A DNA stretch of 64,000 nt from UBA5314 sp039679855 (GTDB lineage: Bacteria; Bacillota; Syntrophomonadia; Syntrophomonadales; Syntrophomonadaceae): contig JBDKUE010000122.1 in the NCBI GenBank assembly GCA_039679855.1, positions 1-64,000 of the forward strand. The letters run 5' to 3'. The translations under genes were made by a program, and so were the position numbers. Shown here in pieces: positions 25,273 through 33,916 of this stretch. The notes below the pieces were generated by a model, which worked only from the letters and a program-made list of their open reading frames with translations, was not told the origin of the DNA and ran no database searches. Each line of letters opens with the position of its first letter. The first letter of the stretch is position 1.

Positions 25273-25854
25273 ATGAGCAGAAAAGGAAAACTCTTCGTCA
25301 TATCCGGCCCATCTGGAGTAGGCAAGGGTACTATAATGAATGCCCTGCTGCCGATCATGGATGGTTTAAAGTTGTCCATCTCGGCAACCACCCGCCAGGC
25401 AAGGAGCGGTGAGGTAGACGGCCGTGAGTACTATTTTGTCAGTGATGAAGAATTTGACAGAATGATTGCGCAGGAGCGGCTTCTGGAATGTGCCCGGGTA
25501 TACTCCAACCGATATGGAACTCCCCGGGATTTTGTGCTAGATACCCTGGAGAAAGGTCTGGACGTGATCCTGGAAATAGATATTCAGGGTGCTTTGCAGG
25601 TAAAGAGTAAAATGCCGGATGGGATATTCATCTTCATAGCTCCGCCCCGGATTGAAGATCTGGTTGAGCGTTTACATTGCCGGGCCAAGGATTCCGAACT
25701 GAGTATTCAAACCCGTTATGAAGCCTGTAGAAGCGAAATGGATCATATGCAGGATTATGATTATGTGGTAATAAATGATATAATTGAGGATGCTGTTGAC
25801 AGGGTTAGATCGATAATTGTTGCCGAGCGCTGCAGGATCGACCAATTTATTTGA
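25273..25854 (+). CDS. gmk: Guanylate kinase
   Basis: Phosphorylates GMP to GDP. About 193 residues. P-loop GPSGVGKGT (~11-19), GMP-binding SATTRQARSGEVDGREYYF, and EIDIQGALQVK. The start is probably ATG 25273 (family N-terminus M.KG.LFVISGPSG); GTG 25270 is adjacent. No good Shine-Dalgarno lies upstream (only GAAAGAGC). Element B ends 27 bp before the start, so the insertion may have replaced the native leader. Confidence 0.97.
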   Translation: MSRKGKLFVISGPSGVGKGTIMNALLPIMDGLKLSISATTRQARSGEVDGREYYFVSDEEFDRMIAQERLLECARVYSNRYGTPRDFVLDTLEKGLDVILEIDIQGALQVKSKMPDGIFIFIAPPRIEDLVERLHCRAKDSELSIQTRYEACRSEMDHMQDYDYVVINDIIEDAVDRVRSIIVAERCRIDQFI

Positions 25855-25866
25855 GGAGTGATCTTT

Positions 25867-26073
25867 ATGATACCTGCATCAACCAAGGAATTAATTCACA
25901 TTGCGGATAGTAAATATGCGGTGGTGGTAGCAACCGCCAAGAGGGCGCGAGCCTTATCCGAAAAAAGCAAGAACAACGTTGATTATCGCCTTTCGAGTAT
26001 GGTAACCATAGCACTTGATGAATTGATAAGTGGCAAGATAATTATCCAACAACCGGGGGCCACTAAGCTCTAG
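25867..26073 (+). CDS. rpoZ: RNA polymerase omega subunit
   Basis: 68 residues. Contains the omega helix ADSKYAVVVATAKRARAL and NVDYRLSSMVTIALDELISG. ATG 25867 follows GAGGAGTG; GTG 25858 lies within that ribosome-binding site. Located between gmk and coaBC, as in most Firmicutes. Confidence 0.95.
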   Translation: MIPASTKELIHIADSKYAVVVATAKRARALSEKSKNNVDYRLSSMVTIALDELISGKIIIQQPGATKL

Positions 26074-26084
26074 GGAGGCTTACC

Positions 26085-27281
26085 ATGACCAAAACCGTTG
26101 GGATAGGAATAAGCGGCGGTATTGCCGTATATAAGATAGCTGAACTGGTCAGTCGCCTAAAGAAAGATGATCTGGACGTTATTGTCATGATGACCGAAGG
26201 GGCTCAGCATTTTGTAACCCCTTTAACCTTCAGGACCCTGTCGGGACGGGAAGTGGTAACCGACCTGTGGAGCGATTCCAGGGAGTGGAAAGTTCAGCAT
26301 GTAGGCGTTGCTGAAGAATTGGACTTGCTGGTTATCGCTCCAGCCACCGCCAATATCATCGGAAAGATGGCCAACGGCATTGCCGATGATCTGTTGAGCA
26401 CTGTTTACCTGGCCAATACCGCTCCCGTTTTGGTAGTGCCGGCTATGAACAGCAATATGTTTCACCAGCCGGTTGTTAAGGAAAACCTGCAAAAACTAAA
26501 CCGCTTTGGCTGCCATATAATGCAGCCGGGTGAAGGATACCTGGCCTGTGGAGTCACCGGGCCGGGAAGGCTTCCGGAAGTAGATGAAATATACGAGCGT
26601 ATTCACAAGCTCCTTTTTCCCAAAAAGGACCTGGCGGGTAAGCGGATTATTATAAATGCCGGGGCGACCTGCGAAGACATTGATCCAGTCAGGTACATAA
26701 CCAATCGCGGAACTGGAAAAATGGGATATTGCATAGCCGATGAAGCAGCCGCCCGTGGTGCTGAAGTCATCCTGGTCAGCGGCCCCAGCCAGCTTCAGCC
26801 GCCGGTGGGAGTTCACTTTGTGCAGGTTTGGAGCGCCGAGGAAATGTGCCAGATAATGCTGGAATACCAGGCCGGGTGCGATGCCATCATCGGATCGGCG
26901 GCGGTGGCTGATTTCCGCATGGCTAGCATTCCGGAGCAAAAGATTAAGAAAAAAGAAGGTTCCCAGACTCTGGTTTTGGAACTTATCCAAAACCCCGATA
27001 TTTTAAAAGAGCTGGGCAAGAATAAGCGTCCTGATCAGATTATGGTAGGATTTGCCGCGGAAACTGAGAACATCCTGGAAAACGCCACAAAAAAGTTGGA
27101 AAGCAAGAATTTGGATTTCATTGTTGCCAATGACGTCACATTAGAGGGAGCGGGCTTTGCTGTAGATACTAATATTGTATCTTTTATAAGTCGCAAGGGG
27201 GAAACAGAGTCCCTGCCCAAGATGAGTAAGGTCGATGTTGCAGCCGCTATTATTGACAGGGTGGCTGATCTTTTAAAATGA
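26085..27281 (+). CDS. coaBC: Bifunctional phosphopantothenoylcysteine decarboxylase/synthetase
   Basis: Two consecutive steps of coenzyme A synthesis. 398 residues. The N-terminal flavoprotein decarboxylase has GISGGIAVYK (~6-15), PATANIIGKMANGIADDLL and PAMNSNMFHQP (~119-129). The C-terminal synthetase, from ~190, has INAGATCEDIDPVRYITN, GSAAVADFR and VGFAAETEN. ATG 26085 follows GGGAGG. Followed by metK after 25 bp. Confidence 0.97.
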   Translation: MTKTVGIGISGGIAVYKIAELVSRLKKDDLDVIVMMTEGAQHFVTPLTFRTLSGREVVTDLWSDSREWKVQHVGVAEELDLLVIAPATANIIGKMANGIADDLLSTVYLANTAPVLVVPAMNSNMFHQPVVKENLQKLNRFGCHIMQPGEGYLACGVTGPGRLPEVDEIYERIHKLLFPKKDLAGKRIIINAGATCEDIDPVRYITNRGTGKMGYCIADEAAARGAEVILVSGPSQLQPPVGVHFVQVWSAEEMCQIMLEYQAGCDAIIGSAAVADFRMASIPEQKIKKKEGSQTLVLELIQNPDILKELGKNKRPDQIMVGFAAETENILENATKKLESKNLDFIVANDVTLEGAGFAVDTNIVSFISRKGETESLPKMSKVDVAAAIIDRVADLLK

Positions 27282-27306
27282 ATTCAGGTTAAGGAGATGA
27301 TTGGTC

Positions 27307-28497
27307 ATGCACAGAAATTTATTTACTTCCGAGTCGGTCACCGAGGGGCATCCTGATAAAATCGCCGACCAGATATCTGATGCTATTTTAGACGCGATCA
27401 TGGAAAATGATCCCAGGGCCCGGGTGGCGGCTGAGACTATCGTTACCACCGGATTGGTGCTGGTTTCCGGAGAAATAACGACTGAATGTTATATAGACAT
27501 ACCCAAAATAGTTCGCAAGACCATCCAGGAAATTGGTTATACCAGAGCCAAGTACGGCTTTGACTGCGATACCTGCGCGGTAATAACCTCGGTAGATGAA
27601 CAATCATCCGATATTGCCATGGGAGTCGACCAGGCCTTTGAAGCAAAAAAAGGCGAAATGTCGGAGGCGGAAATAGAAGCTCTGGGCGCCGGTGATCAGG
27701 GCATGATGTTTGGTTATGCCACCAATGAGACACCGGAACTGATGCCTATGCCCATATTCCTGGCCAGTAAAATGGCCCAGCGTCTGACCGAAGTACGCAA
27801 GAACGGTACTCTTCCCTACTTGCGACCGGACGGGAAAACCCAGGTAACGGTCGAATACGTCGACGACAAGCCGGTGCGGGTGGATACGGTGGTGGTATCC
27901 TGCCAGCATCACCCCGAAGTGGGGCTGGACACTATATCGCGCGATGTTATTGAAAACGTGGTAAAACCGGTAATCCCGGCAGATATGCTCGATGAGAAAA
28001 CCCGTTACTTTATCAATCCCACCGGGCGTTTTGTCATCGGCGGCCCCCAGGGAGACTGCGGTCTGACCGGGCGCAAGATCATTGTTGACACCTATGGCGG
28101 TATGGCCCGCCACGGGGGAGGGGCTTTTTCGGGCAAGGATTGCACTAAAGTGGACCGTTCCGCTTGCTATGCCGCTCGCTGGGTAGCCAAAAACCTTGTC
28201 GCTGCAGGCGTGGCTGACCGGCTGGAAATCCAACTGGCCTATGCCATCGGCGTAGCCAATCCGCTCTCTATACGGGTGGAGACTTTTGGGACCGGTAAGA
28301 TTCCCGAAGAAAAGATAATTGAGCTCATAAATAAGAACTTTGATCTGCGGCCGGGCGCTATTATAAGAGACCTCAAGCTGCGCCGCCCGATATATAGAAA
28401 AACTGCCGCTTATGGACATTTCGGCCGAAACGATCCCGATTTTAGCTGGGAGCTGACGGATAGGGCGGCGGCTATTAAAGCACAAGCCGGGTTGTAA
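27307..28497 (+). CDS. metK: S-adenosylmethionine synthetase
   Basis: Makes AdoMet from ATP and methionine, the co-substrate for the radical SAM enzymes and methyltransferases in this window (RimO, RlmN, RsmB). 396 residues. Signatures EGHPDKIADQISDAILD (~13-29), GAGDQGMMFGYA (~117-128), and GGGAFSGKD (~260-268). ATG 27307 stands about 10 nt after AAGGAGA; TTG 27301 is less well placed. No SAM riboswitch is visible upstream. Confidence 0.98.
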   Translation: MHRNLFTSESVTEGHPDKIADQISDAILDAIMENDPRARVAAETIVTTGLVLVSGEITTECYIDIPKIVRKTIQEIGYTRAKYGFDCDTCAVITSVDEQSSDIAMGVDQAFEAKKGEMSEAEIEALGAGDQGMMFGYATNETPELMPMPIFLASKMAQRLTEVRKNGTLPYLRPDGKTQVTVEYVDDKPVRVDTVVVSCQHHPEVGLDTISRDVIENVVKPVIPADMLDEKTRYFINPTGRFVIGGPQGDCGLTGRKIIVDTYGGMARHGGGAFSGKDCTKVDRSACYAARWVAKNLVAAGVADRLEIQLAYAIGVANPLSIRVETFGTGKIPEEKIIELINKNFDLRPGAIIRDLKLRRPIYRKTAAYGHFGRNDPDFSWELTDRAAAIKAQAGL

Positions 28498-28533
28498 AAT
28501 GTAGTCGAACCCCATCCCCAAGTAGACTGCTAA

Positions 28534-28669
28534 TCTGCGAACATACTAGACCGGATGACGGAAGCGAATGTCGAGATGAAAGAAGCCCGTGATTGAGGCG
28601 TACAGGAAGGTACGTTGATTGAACGGGCTTTTTGAAATAACGCAGAGTTTCGGTTAACAGAGTACTGGT
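28534..28669 (-). repeat. Hairpin element F, related to elements D and E
   Basis: On the minus strand AAGCCCGT (complement of 28623-28630) pairs with ACGGGCTT (complement of 28583-28590). Inside is an internal loop of TCAATCA opposite CTCAATC, then ACGTACC/GTACGC, the same design as element E with a different outer helix. An outer helix TCTGCG (28534-28539)/CGCAGA (28641-28646) encloses it. The right end GGTTAACAGAGTACTGGT (28652-28669) is identical over 18 bp to the right end of element D (63188-63205). It fills most of the metK-priA gap. Confidence 0.75.
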
Positions 28670-28684
28670 ACCTTGGAGAGAACT

Positions 28685-31039
28685 ATGAAATATGTCAACG
28701 TTTTGCTGGACATACCCAGCTTGACTCCACCTCCTATATATACCTACAGCTGCCCGGAGGGTACCTGTGTGCCGGGTAGAAGGGTATTGGCCCGTCTGGG
28801 TGCCAAAACCTTGGAAGGTTGGATTATGAGCGAAGCCAGTGAGCTGCCGCCAGGGGTTCAGGTCAGACCAATAGTAAAGGTACTGGATGATGAAGTTTAT
28901 TTAAATCCGGCCATGCTTTTACTGGCCCAATGGATATCAGAAACCTATGTCTGCCCGATTAACCTGGTGTTAAAAGCCATGCTGCCCTCCAGGTTGCGGG
29001 GCAGTGATGAATTGATAAGCTTAAGCCCCGGGGAGCATACATTGGACGAGTGCCCGCCGTCGGTCCGGGATTTTGTTAAACAACTGGAAAAAGACGGGCC
29101 TTTGTCCTGGCCTGAAGCCTTGCAGCTGGTTGATGAATGGGAGCTGGCGGACTTGATGGAGAACGATTTGATAACCATTGTAAGCCCCCGCCGCATTAGG
29201 AAAGAAGCTGATAAGGACTCGGTATTTGTCCTTGAACGATTTGATCCAGCCCTACAATCAGCATTAAAAAGGTCTCCCCGCCAGTTGGAGGCTCTGGAAT
29301 ATGTGTATGAAAACGGGGCGATTAACTGCCGGGATTTAGAAAAGCGCTATAGCCGCCGGGCAGTTGCCGCTCTGCTTGACAAGGGCTATCTTAAAAAAGA
29401 GGCCTTATCGTTACAAGTGGAACCGGAATACAGCCTTACGAGTGAACAGGAGGCAGTGCTGGAAGAACTCATCTACTGCCTGAACCTTCCCCGGCAGGAA
29501 AAGCTTTTATATGGAGTCACCGGAAGCGGCAAAACCGAGGTCTATTTGCGGCTGTCTCAGGCAGCGATAAACAAGGGTAAAACCGTAATCGTTTTGGTTC
29601 CTGAGATAGCCTTAACCAGGCACCTGACCGAAGTTTTTCAACGCCGCATTCCCAATATGGCGGTTTTACATAGCCGTCTGACTCCGGGCGAAAGAGGAAG
29701 ATTATGGGCGGCCATATCCCGCGGTGAAGTCCGTCTGGTGCTGGGAACCCGGTTGGCTGTTTTCGTACCTCTGCCAGAATTGGGCTTGATTATTGTGGAT
29801 GAGGAGCAGGAAAATACTTTTAAACAGGAGGAAAGCCCTCGCTACCATGCCCGGGAGGTGGCCCGAAAACGGCTGGAAATAGAGGGCGGCCTGTTGCTAT
29901 TGGGGAGCGCCACCCCCTCTCTGGAGAGTTATTACCGTGCGGTTTCCGGCCAAATTGGCCTGTTGCATCTGCCTGAACGGCCCGGACAGGCCAGCCTTCC
30001 GGTTATCGAAGTAGAAGACATGCGCAAGACTCCGTACACCTCGACCGGTGGAGTGTTGTCGCCGCGCCTTATAGACTATATCAGAACGGAACTGGCCGGT
30101 GGCCGGCAGTGCATTCTGTTCATCAACCGGCGCGGGTATTCTCCGCATACCATTTGCCACAGCTGCGGCCAGGCCCTGTTGTGTGTAAACTGTTCCGTTT
30201 CGCTGTCTTATCATCGCCGGAGCGATAAAAACCGGTGCCATTATTGTGGATTCAGTCAAAAACCTCCGGATACCTGTCCAACTTGTGGCAGCAGCTTTTT
30301 GCAGCAGCAGGGAATAGGCACTCAGCGTGTCGAAGAAGAGGTTCGCCGCCTAGTCCCCGAAGCGCGGGTAGCCCGCCTGGACATGGACAGCAGCGGGAAA
30401 GGAAGACAGCAGCAGATCCTGCACCAGATGGCCAGGGGTGAAATAGACATTCTGATCGGCACCCAAATGGTGGCCAAGGGATTGGATTTTCCAGACGTCT
30501 CCCTGGTGGGCATAGTTGATGCTGACAGCCTTTTAAATCTGCCGGATTTCAGGTCCGCGGAACGAGGCTTCCAGCTGATGGTGCAGGCCGCCGGAAGGGC
30601 CGGGCGTGGAGCGATTGCCGGGAAAGTGCTGGTCCAGACGGTAAACCCCGATCATTATGCGGTGCAAAAAGCCGTACTACAAGACTTTCCCGGATTCTTC
30701 AGGGATGAAATGGCCTGGCGTCAAGCCTTGCACTATCCTCCTTATACCCGTATATTAAGGGTGGTAGTGAGCGCTCTGGATGAAGGTGACGCCTGGGAGC
30801 TTACCAAAGCGGTTTTTTACAGTATTGAAGAGGCCCTGGATTCCAGTGATGATGTTCCTGAAGTGCTGGGCCCCGCTCCCTGCCCCCTGGCCCGGGTGCG
30901 CAAACGCTACCGGTTTCAGATCATGGTGAAATCTGCTAATATTCTTTTATTATCAAGCATTGGGCGTTATATAATTAATAGGGAAAAGACAGCGGGAGGC
31001 AGAATTGAGATCGATGTCGATCCGCTGGTGACTATGTAA
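28685..31039 (+). CDS. priA: Primosomal replication-restart helicase PriA
   Basis: 784 residues. 3'-to-5' helicase that reloads the replisome at collapsed forks. N-terminal DNA-binding region (1-~230), Walker A YGVTGSGKTEVY (~275-286), Walker B IIVDEEQE (DEEH-type box with Gln, ~370-377), and eight zinc-binding cysteines in CHSCGQALLCVNC and CHYCGFSQKPPDTCPTC (~485-530), then GIGTQRVEEE and AGRAGRG. ATG 28685 follows GGAGAG; TTG 28673 lies just before that site. First gene of a long operon. Confidence 0.97.
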   Translation: MKYVNVLLDIPSLTPPPIYTYSCPEGTCVPGRRVLARLGAKTLEGWIMSEASELPPGVQVRPIVKVLDDEVYLNPAMLLLAQWISETYVCPINLVLKAMLPSRLRGSDELISLSPGEHTLDECPPSVRDFVKQLEKDGPLSWPEALQLVDEWELADLMENDLITIVSPRRIRKEADKDSVFVLERFDPALQSALKRSPRQLEALEYVYENGAINCRDLEKRYSRRAVAALLDKGYLKKEALSLQVEPEYSLTSEQEAVLEELIYCLNLPRQEKLLYGVTGSGKTEVYLRLSQAAINKGKTVIVLVPEIALTRHLTEVFQRRIPNMAVLHSRLTPGERGRLWAAISRGEVRLVLGTRLAVFVPLPELGLIIVDEEQENTFKQEESPRYHAREVARKRLEIEGGLLLLGSATPSLESYYRAVSGQIGLLHLPERPGQASLPVIEVEDMRKTPYTSTGGVLSPRLIDYIRTELAGGRQCILFINRRGYSPHTICHSCGQALLCVNCSVSLSYHRRSDKNRCHYCGFSQKPPDTCPTCGSSFLQQQGIGTQRVEEEVRRLVPEARVARLDMDSSGKGRQQQILHQMARGEIDILIGTQMVAKGLDFPDVSLVGIVDADSLLNLPDFRSAERGFQLMVQAAGRAGRGAIAGKVLVQTVNPDHYAVQKAVLQDFPGFFRDEMAWRQALHYPPYTRILRVVVSALDEGDAWELTKAVFYSIEEALDSSDDVPEVLGPAPCPLARVRKRYRFQIMVKSANILLLSSIGRYIINREKTAGGRIEIDVDPLVTM

Positions 31040-31050
31040 GGAGGATGACG

Positions 31051-31512
31051 ATGGCTGTATATCAGGTGCTGACCGTGCCGGACGAAAGTCTGCGCGCCAA
31101 GGCCCTGCCGGTGAACAAGATAAATGCCGGCGTTCTGAGGGTTTTAGACAATATGACCGACACCATGTATGCCTTTGACGGGGTGGGTCTGGCTGCGCCC
31201 CAGATAGGCGTTTCCCGCCGCATGATTGTTGTTGATCCGGGGGACAATTTGTTTGAACTGATCAATCCGGAGATTACCTTGCGTGAGGGTGAAAAGATGG
31301 ACAGCGAAGGCTGTTTGAGCGTTCCAAAGGTGCGTGGTACGGTTCCACGGGCGCAGCGCATAATTGTGCGCGGTTTGAACCGTCAGGGGGAAGAGGTTGA
31401 AATAGAGGCTACCGACTTGCTGGCCCGGGTTTTTCAACATGAGATCGACCACCTGGATGGTATTCTCTTTACTGATAAAGCAACCCAGATTAGAAAGAGA
31501 CAGGATTATTAA
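31051..31512 (+). CDS. def: Peptide deformylase
   Basis: Removes the formyl group from nascent protein N-termini. 153 residues. Three motifs: GVGLAAPQIG (~44-53), EGCLSVPKVRG (zinc Cys, ~88-98), and HEIDHLDGILF (HExxH, ~131-141). ATG 31051 stands 6 nt after AAGGAGG; ATG 31045 directly abuts that site. Coupled with fmt, which adds the formyl group to Met-tRNA. Confidence 0.97.
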   Translation: MAVYQVLTVPDESLRAKALPVNKINAGVLRVLDNMTDTMYAFDGVGLAAPQIGVSRRMIVVDPGDNLFELINPEITLREGEKMDSEGCLSVPKVRGTVPRAQRIIVRGLNRQGEEVEIEATDLLARVFQHEIDHLDGILFTDKATQIRKRQDY

Positions 31513-31524
31513 AAGGTATTGTCA

Positions 31525-32472
31525 ATGAAGAATGAAGCTTTAAAAATTTTATTCATGGGAACTTCGCTGTTCGCCGTACCATCATTGGAGGCACTGGCCG
31601 GCCCGCCCCACCACCTGGTCGGGGTGGTGAGTCAACCCGACCGCCCCCGGGGGCGGGGTCGCCGCTTGCAGCCCACTCCAGTAAAAGAGGCGGCCTTGCG
31701 TTATGGCATTCCGGTGCTGCAATTCGACCGCATCAGGGATGAATTGGCGGTGCAGGGGATTAAGGAACTGGGTCCTGACCTGATTGTAGTCGTTTCCTAC
31801 GGCCAAATACTTCCACCTGACTTGCTTAAGGTACCGAAATGGGGCTGTGTAAATGTGCACGCCTCTCTGCTTCCTCATTATCGGGGGGCAGCTCCCATCC
31901 AGCGGGCTATAATGGACGGTCTTACCGTAACCGGAGTAAGCACCATGCTCATGGATGTTGGAATGGATACTGGGGATATACTGCTGCAAGAGGAAGTGCC
32001 GATACCGGATGAAATTGATCATGGCGGTCTGGAAACGCGGCTGGCTCAAGTGGGGGCGGGGCTCCTTACCAAGACCGTGGCCGGTATGTCAACCGGAAGC
32101 ATCAAGCCCGTACCCCAAGAACATGATAAGGCTTCCTATGCCGCCATGATAAGCAGGGAGGATGAACTGATTTCCTGGAACTCGTCGGCCCGGGAAATAC
32201 ACAACCGCATTCGAGCCTTAAGCCCTTTTCCCGGGGCTTATACCATGTTTCAGGGTGAGAGGCTCAAACTTTACCGCAGCCGGGTCTTTAAAGAATTAGG
32301 TCAGGGGCCGGAAGGAGTTTTTCTCTTTGCCACTAACGATGGGCTGGTTTTTCAAACCAGGCAGGGGGCTTTAGAGATTCTAGAGGTTCAGAAAGCGGGC
32401 AAAAAGCGCATGGCCGCCCGCGAGTTCATAAAGGGGTATCCCCTGGCTCAGGGAAGCCGTCTTAGCGGTTAG
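31525..32472 (+). CDS. fmt: Methionyl-tRNA formyltransferase
   Basis: 315 residues. N-terminal formyltransferase fold with catalytic HASLLPHYRGAAPIQ (~111-125), MDVGMDTGDIL, and a C-terminal OB domain (~205-315) that binds tRNA. ATG 31525 follows AAAGG. It sits between def and the DUF116 gene, the common clostridial arrangement. Confidence 0.97.
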   Translation: MKNEALKILFMGTSLFAVPSLEALAGPPHHLVGVVSQPDRPRGRGRRLQPTPVKEAALRYGIPVLQFDRIRDELAVQGIKELGPDLIVVVSYGQILPPDLLKVPKWGCVNVHASLLPHYRGAAPIQRAIMDGLTVTGVSTMLMDVGMDTGDILLQEEVPIPDEIDHGGLETRLAQVGAGLLTKTVAGMSTGSIKPVPQEHDKASYAAMISREDELISWNSSAREIHNRIRALSPFPGAYTMFQGERLKLYRSRVFKELGQGPEGVFLFATNDGLVFQTRQGALEILEVQKAGKKRMAAREFIKGYPLAQGSRLSG

Positions 32473-32482
32473 GGGGAGGAAT

Positions 32483-33235
32483 ATGGTCATTCATAAACGC
32501 CTGTATGTAGGCCTTCTGGGCGGAAGCATGCTGGTTGCCGTAGCCCTGGCCGTAATGATCTGGTACCTTATCAGCAACCGCCAGTTGATCATAAATCAGG
32601 TTTTATTGAGCATCATTCTGGGTGTACTGGGTGCCCTGGTGTTGCTTTTATCCATAGGTATACTGGCTCTGGTTATAATGATCGCCCGTTCCAAAAGTAT
32701 ACCTTCCCTGGAGCATGTCAGCCAGCTGGCCAACGAAATTCTTTTTCCTCTAACTCTCATTACCGGCAAGGTGTTGGGGTTTAAAAAAGAGAATATATTG
32801 CGTTCTTTTATTGAAGTGAACAATTATCTGGTCAATGTTAAAAAACCGTTTGTACCCCAAAACCAGATAATGATCCTGATTCCCCATTGTTTACAGAATT
32901 CGGAGTGTCAGCACAAGATAACGGTTGACGTAAGTAATTGTAAGGGCTGCGGCAAATGCAAGGTCAGTGAACTAAAGAAGTTCGCGGAAGAAAACCGGGC
33001 GATTATAAAAGTGGCGACTGGAGGGACTCTGGCCCGCAAGTACATAAAGGATGTGAATCCCCGGGGCATTATTGCGGTAGCCTGTGAACGCGATCTGTCA
33101 TCAGGCATACAGGACAGCGGCCTAATACCGGTAATCGGTGTTTTAAACTGCCGACCCAACGGCCCCTGTGTAGATACCGACGTCAGTGTGGAAGATGTAG
33201 AGAAGGCTTTTAATACTATGTGTAAGGGGGGTTAA
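32483..33235 (+). CDS. DUF116 membrane protein with cysteine cluster
   Basis: 250 residues. Two N-terminal membrane helices (~8-30 and ~38-65) precede a cytosolic domain. This has ILIPHCLQNSECQ and the cluster VDVSNCKGCGKCKVSELK (C-x2-C-x2-C, ~155-170), then further cysteines in VACERDL and NCRPNGPCVDTDV. This matches DUF116 proteins, which follow fmt in many Clostridia; the cysteines suggest an Fe-S or metal site. The biochemical role is unknown to me. ATG 32483 follows GGGGGAGG. Confidence 0.87.
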   Translation: MVIHKRLYVGLLGGSMLVAVALAVMIWYLISNRQLIINQVLLSIILGVLGALVLLLSIGILALVIMIARSKSIPSLEHVSQLANEILFPLTLITGKVLGFKKENILRSFIEVNNYLVNVKKPFVPQNQIMILIPHCLQNSECQHKITVDVSNCKGCGKCKVSELKKFAEENRAIIKVATGGTLARKYIKDVNPRGIIAVACERDLSSGIQDSGLIPVIGVLNCRPNGPCVDTDVSVEDVEKAFNTMCKGG

Positions 33236-33238
33236 CTT

Positions 33239-33916
33239 GTGTTTGGATACCTAATTTTTATGCTGCCGGCATTAATTCTGTCGATTTTTGCCCAGACCCG
33301 CGTATCTTCTGTGTTTAACCGTTATTCCCGGGTGCGCAATGCCCGGGGCTACACCGGGGCCCAGGCGGCCGGCGTTTTACTAAACAGGAACGGGTTGAGT
33401 CAGGTTCGCATCGAACCCATTGGCGGCAGTCTGTCCGATTTATATGACCCCCGGTCGCGAACCCTTAAGCTGTCGGAAACCGTATACGGGAGCGCCTCCA
33501 TCGCGGCGATTGGAGTGGCGGCGCATGAAGTCGGCCACGCCATTCAACACAACCAGCGTTATGGCCCGTTGGAATTCAGACATGCCATGGTGCCGGTGAC
33601 TAATTTGGCATCCGGGGCTTCCTGGTTTGTGATCATAATAGGGTTCTTGCTGCAGTGGACCAACATGATATTATTGGGCATTATCCTATTTTCAGTAGTT
33701 GTTTTGTTTCACCTGGTTACCTTGCCGGTGGAGTTCAATGCTTCGCGTAGAGCGGTTGTTCAACTGAGTGAAGCCGGTCTGATAAGCGCCGATGAGGCTC
33801 CCCAGGTCAAAAAGGTGCTCAGTGCTGCCGCCCTGACCTATGTTGCGGCAACCCTATCGTCGGTAATGACCCTTCTCTATTACGTCATGATGTTTGCTGG
33901 AGGGAGCGATGACTGA
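33239..33916 (+). CDS. Zinc metallopeptidase, YugP family
   Basis: 225-residue membrane protein. N-terminal helix (GYLIFMLPALILSIFA), zinc motif AAHEVGHAIQH (~94-104), and three further hydrophobic stretches. Belongs to the Zn_peptidase_2 family, whose substrates are largely unknown. GTG 33239 follows AAGGGGGG. The 3' end overlaps rsmB by 8 bp. Confidence 0.93.
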   Translation: MFGYLIFMLPALILSIFAQTRVSSVFNRYSRVRNARGYTGAQAAGVLLNRNGLSQVRIEPIGGSLSDLYDPRSRTLKLSETVYGSASIAAIGVAAHEVGHAIQHNQRYGPLEFRHAMVPVTNLASGASWFVIIIGFLLQWTNMILLGIILFSVVVLFHLVTLPVEFNASRRAVVQLSEAGLISADEAPQVKKVLSAAALTYVAATLSSVMTLLYYVMMFAGGSDD

